64,000 nt of DNA. Source: JAHEEL01 sp963700375. GTDB taxonomy: Bacteria > Actinomycetota > Acidimicrobiia > Spongiisociales > UBA5794. The stretch is taken from the NCBI GenBank assembly GCA_963700375.1, contig CAVOXF010000005.1, positions 246,203-310,202 of the forward strand. The letters are read 5' to 3'. The notes under the pieces were generated by a model, which saw only the letters and a program-made list of their open reading frames with translations, did not search any database and was not told where the DNA came from. The number at the start of each line of letters is the position of its first letter. Position 1 is the stretch's first letter. A program made the translations under genes and the position numbers. Positions 37,191-45,865 of this stretch are shown in pieces.

Positions 37191-39295
37191 ATGCAGATCC
37201 GCCGCGATCAGACGCTGCACCTGGCAATCGTCGGAGTGGTGATTGCCATCGTCGCGTCGGTGGCCGCGGTGTGGATGCAACCCGAGCCCGTCGAGGCCCT
37301 GAGCGGCCCGGTTCACATCGAAGCGCCGGCCGAACTGGCCGAGGCATTCGCCTCGATCCTCCCGAAGCCCGCCATCGCAGCACCGGTTCCCGCCGGCGCC
37401 GCCGGCATGGGTCTCGTCGACCCGACGTCGGGCGTCTGGCACCTCCGCACCCGCGGCGGCGACCCGGCCTCGTTCTACTTCGGCAACCCGGGCGACTACC
37501 CGATGATGGGCGACTGGAACTGTGACGGCATCGACACCCCCGGCCTCTACCGCCAGTCCGACGGCTACGTCTACCTCCGCAACTCGAACACGCAGGGCAT
37601 CGCCGACATCCGCTTCTACTTCGGGGATCCGGGTGACGTGCCGCTCGCCGGCGACTTCAACGGCGACGGTTGCGACACGGTCTCGATCTACCGCCAGACC
37701 GAGGGACAGGTCTACATCATCAACAAGCTGGGAGCGAACGAAGGCGGCCTCGGCAAGGCCGAGTACCAGTACTACTTCGGGAACCCCGGCGACAAGCCGT
37801 TCACCGGTGATTTCAACGGCGACGGGATCACGACGGTCGGTCTGCATCGCGAATCGACCGGGTTCGTCTACTTCCGCAACACGAACACCCAGGGCATCGC
37901 GGAGTTCCAGTTCTACTTCGGCGATCCCGGGCGATCGCCTCATCGCCGGCGACTGGACCGGCGACGGCAACGACACCCCGGCGCTGTTCCGTCCGTCGAA
38001 CCGCACGATGTACTGCGCTACACGAACACGCAGGGCAACGCCAACGAGCAGTTCAACTGGGGCGAGTCCCCGTACGTCCCGGTCGCCGGCAACTTCGGCA
38101 CCCTCAACTCCGGGCGTCAACGTCAACGTCTCCGGCGCACCCGACGGTCTGAAGTGGGCCGTTGAATCGCTCTACCAGGAACTGCCGTCGGCTCCGCATC
38201 TGCCGGACGGGCTGCGCAACAACCTCGGCGGCATGGACGACCGCCCGAAGACCCAGACCGTCACCGGCACCGCCTCGACCTCTACCGCCTACGGCAAAGC
38301 AGGTCGGCGTCGTCAAGGCCGGCGGCGACACGATCCTCGCCGTCTCGACCAACGGATGGGAATGGCGCGTCGTCGGAGCCGAGATGGCATCCAAGGGCCG
38401 CGCCCGCTGGTTCGGCAATGAACCCCGCTTCGTGACCCTCATCGGTGCCGACTGGCAGTCCACTCCGGACGGCACCTGGCCGAGCACGCCACTGCTCACC
38501 AACGCCGACAGCGTTCACATCTACTCCGTGGTGCCGTCGGCGGGTGCGGGAGCGATCGTCGGCTTCCCGCGGGACACGCTCGTGCGAGCCTCGTTCGGCG
38601 AGGTGAAGATGTCGAAGACCATGGAGGGCCACGGGCCGCAGTTCACCGTGGATGCGCTGCGCCGTGAGACCGGCCTCCCCATCGAGGGCTACTTCCACAT
38701 CGGAATGGGCAGCACGATCGGCGGCGGCAGTCCGCCCGCCGGCTTCCTCGATCTCGTGGACGCCTACGGCGGCTATCCGTTCCTCGTGCCCTACAACGCC
38801 GGGCCGGCCTCCCGGGGAGACACCTTCATCGACGGAGCCGACGCGCTGGCAATCGGCCGAGAACGCATGACCCTCCCCCACGGCGACGTCGACCGAACGC
38901 TCGGTCAGGGCCTGCTCCTCAAGGCGGCGATCGCCGAGGTGAAGAAGGCCGGGATGCTGGCCATGCCCGCCCTCCTGTCGCTGATGGACGACTACGTGAA
39001 CACCGACCTCTCGATCGACAACGTGCTCACCTTCGCCGCGACGGTCTACACCGTCGACCCCGGTCCGATGCCGACCCTCACAGGGGCGAACCTCGATGCG
39101 GCGGGCCATATCTCAGGTTCTTCGATCGCTTCGAGCCACGGCCCGTACAATCAGAACGTCGGCACGTTGCCGAACGTGATGATCAAGGGATGCTTCTCGG
39201 CACCGAGCGCATGGAAACTTCAGCCCCAGAACTACACAACCTTCGCCGACTTGGCCGACGGAACACTCTCGGCGGTTCCGTGGGCGTGCCCCTAG
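37191..39295 (+). CDS. GNPGD module (copy 5) fused to LCP (LytR-CpsA-Psr) domain, four frame slips
   Basis: N-terminal membrane anchor (LAIVGVVIAIVASVAAVWM), then MGLVDPTSGVWHLRTRG and four GNPGD repeats (37410-38100), then an LCP domain (about 38320-39295): GAGAIVGFPRDTLV, FSTVDAL-like segment, GYFHIGMGS, LVDAYGGYPF, ALAIGRERMTLPHGDVDRTLGQGLLLKA. LCP enzymes move undecaprenyl-linked glycans to peptidoglycan outside the membrane. Slips near 37930, 38000, 38105 and 38300 must be bridged; three behave as one extra base. Alternatively two genes abut, but the linker (GVNVNVSGAPDGLKWAVESLYQELPS) reads as continuous protein. Reported as one gene with that caution. Confidence 0.68.
37410..38103 (+). 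repeat. GNPGD module, copy 5
   Basis: Opening strand MGLVDPTSGVWHL and four repeats, lying between a membrane anchor and an LCP catalytic domain. This is the only copy placed N-terminal to a cell-wall ligase-type domain. Confidence 0.75.
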
Positions 39296-39915
39296 GGCGG
39301 CGTAGCCCGGTTCGAATTGCTGCACTCGGTCTTGCCACCCTCATGCTGATCGCGGCGTGCTCGCCGGCAGCGGACGACACCGATTCGACGACCGATGAGC
39401 CCACCGGCACGGCGGCCGCGGGATCGAGCCAGGCGGCGACGACGATCCCGGAGACGAGCACTGCTTCGTCCACCACCACGTCCACCACCCGCCCGACGAC
39501 AACGACCACAACACGCCCAACGACCACGACCACGCGACCCTCCACCACGACACGCCCGACGACAAGCACCACCACACTCGCAATTCCTCCCGACAACAAG
39601 CCGCCGAGCATCGAGATCATCTCCCCTGCGAATCTCTCATCGCACATCGCCGTCCTCAACACGACCACCCAGCGCTTCGGCGCCGCCGTATCGCTTTCGG
39701 CAATTGTCTCCGACCCGGATGGCGACGACCTCACCGTCCAGTGGTTCTCGAGCGATCAGGGTGCCCTCGGCACCGGCGAGTCGATCATCGCGACCCTGAG
39801 CACCGGCCAGTTCGACTCCGCTCAGCCCGTGATCACGGCCAGAGCCACCGACCAATGGGGCGTGGCAGCGGAAGCAAGCGTCCACATCATCGTCTGGATC
39901 CCCTCCGACGTCTGA
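39280..39915 (+). CDS. Thr/Pro-rich lipoprotein with Ig-like domain
   Basis: About 211 residues. Lipobox LIAACS follows a short hydrophobic signal (VRIAALGLATLM), so Cys would be lipidated. Then comes a long low-complexity linker of TTT, TTRPTTTT and SSTTT type (about 75 residues), a probable wall-spanning or O-glycosylated stalk seen in many Acidimicrobiia lipoproteins, and a C-terminal ~100-residue Ig/cadherin-like domain (PPSIEIISPA…VSDPDGDDLTVQWFSSDQGALG…ITARATDQWG). GTG 39280 or 39286 starts it, overlapping the LCP gene's end. Function unknown; co-transcription with LCP suggests a wall-associated role. Confidence 0.75.
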   Translation: MGVPLGRRSPVRIAALGLATLMLIAACSPAADDTDSTTDEPTGTAAAGSSQAATTIPETSTASSTTTSTTRPTTTTTTRPTTTTTRPSTTTRPTTSTTTLAIPPDNKPPSIEIISPANLSSHIAVLNTTTQRFGAAVSLSAIVSDPDGDDLTVQWFSSDQGALGTGESIIATLSTGQFDSAQPVITARATDQWGVAAEASVHIIVWIPSDV

Positions 39916-39959
39916 CCCCGCTGCCTGCCGTCCCCCGCCCAAAGGATGACAGGGCATCC

Positions 39960-40125
39960 GAAGATCGATTCCTCCCCATCAGGGGGAGGTGGCAGCGCCG
40001 CGGGCGCTGACGGAGGGGGTCTCCATGCCACCGTGCGCGGTCTCGAGCGCACCCAGCTCTCCTGTCCCCCGACCGAAGGACGGGGGGACGCGGAGGAGCG
40101 CAGCGACGACGCAGGGGGGCCCGAC
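39960..40125 (+). repeat. Intergenic palindromic repeats between lipoprotein and LCP gene
   Basis: Two palindromic elements in a 280-base gap. The first (about 39970-40018: ttcctccccatcagggggag then gcgctgacggaggggg) matches the element at 35321-35356. The second (about 40064-40122: tgtcccccgaccgaaggacg continuing ggggacgcggaggagcgcag) is the same family as the 35.4-35.7 kb cluster. Both end in a G-run, and the region is otherwise featureless. Confidence 0.65.
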
Positions 40126-40197
40126 CGGCAGATCGCGAGCCGGAGCGGAACGGAAGGGGCCGAGATCAACGAACAAACCCGCACCCGTCCGAGAACC

Positions 40198-41229
40198 CTA
40201 CGGCGCGAGCAACTCTTGGAACGGCACCGTCGCTCGCACCGCGAACGAGCCATCCTCAGTCACCACCGACTCCGTTGGCACGACGATCCGGCGAATGCTC
40301 GACGACGGCACGCTCCGCAGATCCCACGCCATTCCGATCGCGTCGCCCATCGACAGGGACTCGCTCAGCACGACCGAATCCCCGACACTTTCGGCGATCC
40401 CGGCAAGCGCCGCCGGCGACCGCATCGTCTTCACCTTGGCCAACATGGCGAACATCAGCTCTTGCTGACGCTGGGTTCGGTTCTGGTCCGAAACCCCCTC
40501 GATGAAGCGCCATTCACCGTCAACGAACTCCTGCGTCCCACGAGACCGCACCCACGCCAACGCGGTCTTCCCGTCCGCTGTCGAACAACCCGCCGGCAGC
40601 AAGTCGGTGGTTCCTTCTCGTAGCGCGTAGTCCACGCACACCTCGACTCCACCGAGCGAATCGATTACCTCGATGAATGCCTCGAAATCAAAGGTTGCGT
40701 AGTGGTCGATGCCAATCCCTGTGAAGTCCTCGACGGCGAGCGCAACGAGTTCGGGTCCGGACACGGTCTCTCCACACCCGGCCAGCGTTCGATCGAGCTT
40801 CGTCTCTTCGCGAGTGCACGGATCCACGACCAGGAGGTCCCGCGGAAGCGACACGAGAGCGCGAGGCCCACCGTTCGTCGGTGACAGCCACAGCAGGATC
40901 GCGTCCGCGTAGGCGCGTTCCTGGACCGGGCGCCCCGCTGCCGCAGCACGCTCCTTCTCATCCTCCGTCCGCTCGTCCGAACCGATCGCCAGGACGGCGT
41001 CGTACTCGGCAACCTGATACGTCGGGGTCGGGGTCGCGGCCACCGGCGACTCGCCGGGGGTTGCCAGCGGAACGAACGGCATCTGGGTTCGGGCTTCGGC
41101 GGTATCGAACTCGATCCGCTCGATCCCACGCCACGCCCACCAAGCTCGCGCCCCTTGCCAACCGGCGAGCGCGACCACGAGAAACACCGCGCCGCCGGCC
41201 GCCAAGAGGATGATTCGTCTGCGTGTCAC
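40198..41229 (-). CDS. LCP (LytR-CpsA-Psr) family glycopolymer transferase
   Basis: About 343 residues, intact. Single N-terminal helix (RRRIILLAAGGAVFLVVALAGW), then an LCP domain: YDAVLAIGSDER, YADAILLWL, LVSLPRDLLV (pyrophosphate/lipid-binding Arg), GIGIDHYATFDFEAFIEVIDSLGGVEVC, GKTALAWVRSRGTQ and NRTQRQQELMFAML. This is the canonical order of conserved Arg/Asp positions. It attaches lipid-linked glycans (teichoic acid, capsule or arabinogalactan-like polymers) to peptidoglycan. GTG 41229 gives the signal-anchor start. Divergent from the BY-kinase gene, so the two share a promoter region. Confidence 0.9.
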   Translation of the reverse strand: MTRRRIILLAAGGAVFLVVALAGWQGARAWWAWRGIERIEFDTAEARTQMPFVPLATPGESPVAATPTPTYQVAEYDAVLAIGSDERTEDEKERAAAAGRPVQERAYADAILLWLSPTNGGPRALVSLPRDLLVVDPCTREETKLDRTLAGCGETVSGPELVALAVEDFTGIGIDHYATFDFEAFIEVIDSLGGVEVCVDYALREGTTDLLPAGCSTADGKTALAWVRSRGTQEFVDGEWRFIEGVSDQNRTQRQQELMFAMLAKVKTMRSPAALAGIAESVGDSVVLSESLSMGDAIGMAWDLRSVPSSSIRRIVVPTESVVTEDGSFAVRATVPFQELLAP

Positions 41230-41293
41230 CTGCGTCTCCGGGTCATCGGTCCGTACGCTACCTGAGCGCACCCAATACGGGCCTGGAACACCA

Positions 41294-42886
41294 TTGGGGA
41301 CCGCGTCCTATCATGCGGCCAGCAACCGGCCAGGTGGGATCATCGACGACAACGAACCAAGCCTCTTCGCCTCGCTCTGGCGATTCAAGTGGTACATCAT
41401 CACGGCCGGAATCCTCGCCGCCGTCGTCGGCTACGGCCTCTCCATGCTCCAGGACGAGCTCTACGAAGCTCAGGGTGAGCTCCTGCTCAACGACCCGCGC
41501 ACCTCCGGCGGCGTCGCCGCCGAGATCGGGATCGTCCTCGACCCGAGTCGGTATGTCCGCAACCAGGCCGAGGTTTTCGAATCTCCCCAGGTAGCAGCGC
41601 GGGCATCAGAGATCCTCGGCGGGAACCCGAGTCCGTCCGCAATCCAGGGCTCAACATCTGCGACGCCTGCCACGAACCTCGATGCGCTGACCGTCCGCTC
41701 GACACAGTCCACCGGTGAAATGGCGGCGGCTGTGGTGGATGCCGTGGTCGCAGCGTATGAACAGATCGTCGAAGAGGGCGTCTCGACAAAGGTTGGCGAC
41801 TCGATCGCCACGCTTCAGCAGTCGAAGGTCGACCTGTACGCACGGATCGCCGAGATCGATGCAGGACTCGCCGCCGACCCTTCGAACATCACCCTCGATG
41901 CACAACGCACCGCGGCCGTATCCCAACTCGTCGGACTCGACACCCGCATCGAAGAGCTGTCTACCAACGCCATCCTCTACGGCTCGGGCGTCCAGCTGTA
42001 CATCGCCCCTGACGTGCCGGCCGCCCCGGTGCAGCCCAAGCCCCTACGAAACGGAGCGATCGCCTTGGTGCTCGGCGTCATCGCTGCCGGTGCATGGGCA
42101 TGGTGGCGATCAGAGAAGGATCAACGCGCCGACGATCGGAACACACCGGCTGCCATCCTCGATGCACCTCTGCTCGCGGTCGTGCCCGAGTATTCGGACG
42201 TCGGCGCGCACGGACCGAACCCGGCCGACGCGAATCCGGAATCTGGTGCGGCGGAGGCCTACCACTTCGCGGTGTCATCGCTCACCTTTGCCCTCGAGCA
42301 GATCGGCGGGAAGACCGTGGTGATCACGTCGACCGCACCCGGCGACGGCAAGAGCGTCACGGCGCTCAATATCGCGTTCGCAGCGGCCAAGGACGGCCGC
42401 CGGTCGCTTCTGATCGATGCGGATGAACGCGCCCGTGGCCTCACTCGCCTTTCCGGACTCGGGATCGGCATGGGCCTGACCGATCTCACGATCGGTAGTT
42501 CCCCAGCTGATGTCATCGGCGAGTGGCAGATGATCAACCTGAGCTCTTTGCCATTCGTCCCTGCCGGCAGCCGCCTCGACGACAGCGCAGCGGCCTACTT
42601 CCGTTCCACAGCATTCCGCCAGGCCCTGCCGGCCCTCATCAGCGACTACGAACTGGTGATCATCGACACACCACCGGTCATGTCCGCCGCTGAGACCACC
42701 GACATCGCTGCTCAAGCAGATGGCGTCGTTCTCGTCGTCAGTGCCGGGACGCCCCTGCGCGACCTCCATGATGCCCGCCAGCGCCTCTCGATTGCTCGCA
42801 CCCCCATCCTCGGCTACATCTTCAACCGCGCCAAGGGCTCGACCGGCGCCTACGGCTACGGCTACGGCTACGGCCGCGACCGCTGA
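41294..42886 (+). CDS. Wzz/BY-kinase fusion (polysaccharide co-polymerase and tyrosine kinase), copy A
   Basis: About 530 residues. N-terminal Wzz domain with two helices (WYIITAGILAAVVGYGLSM and GAIALVLGVIAAGAWAWW) flanking an extracytoplasmic coiled region, then a cytoplasmic BY-kinase: TSTAPGDGKSVTALNIA (Walker A), LLIDADERARGL (Walker A'), LVIIDTPPVMSAAETTDIA (Walker B), and a C-terminal tyrosine cluster GAYGYGYGYGRDR for autophosphorylation. Such proteins control polymer length and export. No good ATG lies near the conserved start (DDNEPSLFASLWR); I list TTG 41294, and an earlier ATG at 41210 would overlap the divergent LCP start. Confidence 0.87.
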   Translation: MGTASYHAASNRPGGIIDDNEPSLFASLWRFKWYIITAGILAAVVGYGLSMLQDELYEAQGELLLNDPRTSGGVAAEIGIVLDPSRYVRNQAEVFESPQVAARASEILGGNPSPSAIQGSTSATPATNLDALTVRSTQSTGEMAAAVVDAVVAAYEQIVEEGVSTKVGDSIATLQQSKVDLYARIAEIDAGLAADPSNITLDAQRTAAVSQLVGLDTRIEELSTNAILYGSGVQLYIAPDVPAAPVQPKPLRNGAIALVLGVIAAGAWAWWRSEKDQRADDRNTPAAILDAPLLAVVPEYSDVGAHGPNPADANPESGAAEAYHFAVSSLTFALEQIGGKTVVITSTAPGDGKSVTALNIAFAAAKDGRRSLLIDADERARGLTRLSGLGIGMGLTDLTIGSSPADVIGEWQMINLSSLPFVPAGSRLDDSAAAYFRSTAFRQALPALISDYELVIIDTPPVMSAAETTDIAAQADGVVLVVSAGTPLRDLHDARQRLSIARTPILGYIFNRAKGSTGAYGYGYGYGRDR

Positions 42887-42909
42887 CCGTGACCAACCAC
42901 GACGACTTC

Positions 42910-43310
42910 TGTCCTCCCGCCCGCAGGACGGGGGGACGCGGAGCGAACCAAGGCAGGGGGCCAACGCCACCCCACGCCAAACCGACCCCGCCCACATGTC
43001 CCCCCGGCCGCAAGACGGGGGGACGCGGAGCGAACCAAGGCAGGGGGCCAACGCCACCCCACGCCAAACCGACCCCGCCCACATGTCCCCCCGGCCGCAA
43101 GACGGGGGGACGCGGAGCGAACCAAGGCAGGGGGCCAACGCCACCCCACGCCAAACCGACCCCGCCCACATGTCCCCCCGGCCGCAAGACGGGGGACGCG
43201 GAGCGAACCGACGCAGGGGGCCAACGCCACCCCAAGCCAAACCGACCCCGCCCACATGTCCCCCCGGCCGCAGGACGGGGGGACGCGGAGCGAAGCGACG
43301 CAGGGGGGCG
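42910..43310 (+). repeat. Tandem array of an 87-bp palindromic repeat (about 4.6 copies)
   Basis: Units start at 42910, 42997, 43084, 43171 (86 bp) and 43257 (partial). Each contains tgtccccccggccgcaagac continuing into ggggggacgcgg, a palindrome of C-run and G-run around a short loop, then agcgaaccaaggcagggggc and a spacer (caacgccaccccacgccaaa, then ccgaccccgcccaca). The palindrome core is the one dispersed at 35.4-35.7 and 40.1 kb; only here is it amplified in tandem. Because 87 is divisible by 3, frames remain open through it, but I do not think it is coding. Confidence 0.85.
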
Positions 43311-44045
43311 TCAATCCGACCACCTCTCGCTTTGCCGTCCTCCTCGGAAGCGACCACACCGAACTGGAATCCGTTGCCATCCGAGAGCTCCCTCCCACCC
43401 TGGCCATCGGCATCTCGAGAGGCCGGTTCCCCAAGGGCTACCCCCACCTCGACCCGAACGAGGATGCCGTATACGCGGCTACGGACGAAACCTTGACGAT
43501 CCTCGCCGTTGCCGACGGCCATCACGGATTCGACGCCGCCCGCGCCGCAATCCAGCGGATCGCCGATACGGTTCCCGATAGCCTCCACCTAGATCCGGCG
43601 GCCCTCACCCGCCACCTCGCGGAAGCCGCAATCGAGGCCGTTGCCGACACGATCCCGAACCTCGCCTCTCCACGCGACACGAGCCGAACCTCCCTCACCA
43701 TCTGCGTGATCGACGACACGGCACTCGCGACGACCACGATCGGCGACACGGCGTGCTACATCGCGACGAAGCGACGCTTGTCGCGAATCGGCAAGGAGTC
43801 GGACTTCCTCGGCCCTCAGACCGATCCTCGGTCGATTGCCGTCGACACGGCTCCCACGCCGCCGCGGGCCACCACGGTCGTCGTTGCGAGCGACGGACTG
43901 GTCGACTTCGCCCCCGACCTCACCACCTCGCTCCGCTCCACACTCAACCTCACCGCGCGCGAGGCAGCCGACCTTCTCATCGAGCACCGCCTTTGCCGGA
44001 GGAGCCGGCGACAACGTTTCGGTCGCCGTCCGCCGGCGACCCTGA
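43256..44045 (+). CDS. PP2C-type Ser/Thr protein phosphatase, one frame slip
   Basis: About 255 residues of PP2C fold: ISRGRFPKGYPHLDPNEDAVY, ILAVADGHHG (metal-binding DGHxG), TSRTSLTICVIDDT, TTIGDTACYIA, VVVASDGLVDF and, after a slip near 43985, AFAGGAGDNVSVAVRRR to TGA 44045. These are the conserved metal-site motifs of the family. The true start is unclear: ATG 43256 lies inside the repeat array, and no good start with ribosome binding site was found after it. It sits between two BY-kinase genes, so it may reverse phosphorylation tied to polymer export, although PP2C enzymes act on Ser/Thr rather than Tyr. Confidence 0.78.
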
Positions 44046-44086
44046 ACCGTCCCAGTGACCGAAGAAGGTCATCCGAGGTCCCTAAC

Positions 44087-45673
44087 ATGCCGACGACGCG
44101 TTGGGGGCACACCACCATCGAGCAGCAACCCAGTCTCTTCGAGTCGCTCTGGCGCCACAAGCTCGTCATCATCCTGGCGACGATCGTGGCCGGCATCGCC
44201 GCGTACGCGATCTCCTCAACACAGCCGCCCGTCTACAAGGCCGAGGGGTCGGTGCTCGTCGCCGATCCCCGCGGATCGGCCGTCATCACCGACCCCTTCA
44301 CGGCCTACATCGATCGGGGCCGCTACGTTCGGAACGAAGCCGAAGTCCTCAAGTCCCGGGCAGTTGCCGAAGGAGCCTCCGAGATTCTCGGTGGCGATCC
44401 TGATGCGGACGAGATCCAGAGTGTCATCACGGCGAACGGCGAATACGAGTACGACGTCCTCACCATTGGAGCGACGCAGCCGACCGCGTCGGGCGCCATC
44501 GACGTCGTCAACGCCGTAGTGATGTCGTACGAGCAGGTCGTGGCCGAAGAGACCCAGACGGCGGCACAGGAGGCCGTTTCGTCCCTCCAGAACTCCAAGC
44601 TCGAACTCCAGGTTCGGGTTGCCGAGACCGAGGCCGCCCTCGCCGAAGCCCCCGACAATGCTGCGCTCCAGAGTCAACGCACCGCACAACTCACACAACT
44701 CGCGGCGCTCGACGCTCAGATCGAGCAGATCGCGGTCAGCAGCGCCCTCTATGGTTCCGGCGTTCGCCTGTATGACGAGCCGCAGGACGCCACACGGACG
44801 GCTCCGAGACCGCTGCGCAACGCCGCCATCGCCGGCGTGCTCGGGCTGATCGCAGCCGGTGCCTGGGCGTGGTGGCGCGATGAGCAGCGCGACCAGGTCG
44901 AGACCCGCCAGGCGCCGGCAGCGACGCTCGACGCTCCCCTCCTCGGCACCGTCCCGGAATTCTCGTCGGTCAAGACGAAGGGCCCTGCTCCGACCGTCAC
45001 CGCTCCGAACTCGGTCGCCGCCGACGCCTACCACTTCATCGTGTCGTCGCTCAAGCTCGCCATGTCGCATATTGACGGTTCAACCGTTGTCGTCACGTCA
45101 ACGGGTCCCGAAGACGGCAAGACCGTCACCGCGCTCAACCTCGCCGTCGCGGCGGCCGGGGGCGGCCAGCGCCCGCTGTTGATCGACGCGGATGTTCGAA
45201 CGCGGGGGTTGACAAATCTCGCGAATCTCGCCGGCGTTCCCGGGCTCACCGACCTCACCGACAACAGCGGCAACGCAGCGGACCTGGAACGGCGGTGGGG
45301 TCTCGGGAACGGCGTCGAGCTCCTCATCGTCCCGGCCGGGTCGTCACGGTCCGGCGACCCAGCGCGGTTCTTCCGCTCATCCGCGTTCGGGAACGCCATG
45401 GAGACGCTCACCGGCGGCAAGCAGCTCGTCATCGTCGACGCCCCGCCGATTCTTGCGGTCTCCGAGACCACGGACATCACCCACCAGGCCGACGCGGTTC
45501 TCCTTGTTGTCTGCGAGGGCACGAGCCTCAAGAGACTCGCCGAGGCTCGCTCGCGCATCGAACTCACCGGGAAACCCATCGTCGGCTACGTCTACAACCG
45601 CTCAACCGAAGCCTCGAGCAAGACCGGCTACGGCTACGGCTACGGCAAAGCCATAGAGAAGTCGAAGGGGTAG
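44087..45673 (+). CDS. Wzz/BY-kinase fusion, copy B
   Basis: 528 residues, intact. Same architecture as copy A: helix LVIILATIVAGIAAYAIS, an extracytoplasmic coiled region (AETEAALAEAPDNAALQ…), helix AAIAGVLGLIAAGAWAWW, then the kinase: TSTGPEDGKTVTALNLA, LLIDADVRTRGL, LVIVDAPPILAVSETTDI and a C-terminal TGYGYGYGKAIEKSKG tyrosine cluster. The two copies are paralogues around half identical by eye. Start ATG 44087, 42 bases after the phosphatase stop, so phosphatase and kinase are probably one transcript. Two such proteins may serve two polymers. Confidence 0.9.
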   Translation: MPTTRWGHTTIEQQPSLFESLWRHKLVIILATIVAGIAAYAISSTQPPVYKAEGSVLVADPRGSAVITDPFTAYIDRGRYVRNEAEVLKSRAVAEGASEILGGDPDADEIQSVITANGEYEYDVLTIGATQPTASGAIDVVNAVVMSYEQVVAEETQTAAQEAVSSLQNSKLELQVRVAETEAALAEAPDNAALQSQRTAQLTQLAALDAQIEQIAVSSALYGSGVRLYDEPQDATRTAPRPLRNAAIAGVLGLIAAGAWAWWRDEQRDQVETRQAPAATLDAPLLGTVPEFSSVKTKGPAPTVTAPNSVAADAYHFIVSSLKLAMSHIDGSTVVVTSTGPEDGKTVTALNLAVAAAGGGQRPLLIDADVRTRGLTNLANLAGVPGLTDLTDNSGNAADLERRWGLGNGVELLIVPAGSSRSGDPARFFRSSAFGNAMETLTGGKQLVIVDAPPILAVSETTDITHQADAVLLVVCEGTSLKRLAEARSRIELTGKPIVGYVYNRSTEASSKTGYGYGYGKAIEKSKG

Positions 45674-45782
45674 AAGACCTCTCTGGTGATTCGGATGGGC
45701 GCGAGCCGCACCGACCCCCTTGGTTTCGTGTTGCCGGCGACGACCCAGCAGTCGGACGTCGCAGAAGGCGTGCGCCTCTTCG

Positions 45783-45840
45783 TCTCCCCCACAACGCGGG
45801 GAGACCGCGGACGAGCTGATGCTCGTCCGCAGAGGGGGCA
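45783..45840 (+). terminator. Nested hairpin between convergent genes
   Basis: A perfect 9-bp stem (45807-45815 with 45822-45830, loop CTGATG) sits between a C-run (tctccccc, 45783-45790) and a G-run (agaggggg, 45831-45838) that could pair outside it. It lies in the gap between the BY-kinase stop and the end of the exporter gene, consistent with bidirectional termination. There is no clear T-run, so it may equally be a member of the palindromic repeat family. Confidence 0.5.
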
Positions 45841-45865
45841 GCCTCGTCCCCTCACGGAGCAGCTC

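Noticed and set aside
38000..38300. Programmed ribosomal frameshift in the module-LCP gene
   Set aside because: No slippery heptamer with pseudoknot stands out, and similar slips occur throughout unrelated genes, so sequencing error is simpler.
42910..43310. CRISPR array
   Set aside because: Units are contiguous 87-bp near-identical repeats without unique spacers, and no cas genes are present.
42720..43496. Long open frame with Gly/Arg-rich 29-residue peptide repeats
   Set aside because: It is the translation of the 87-bp palindromic array; the unit length keeps frames open on both strands, and there is no start with ribosome binding site or conserved domain.
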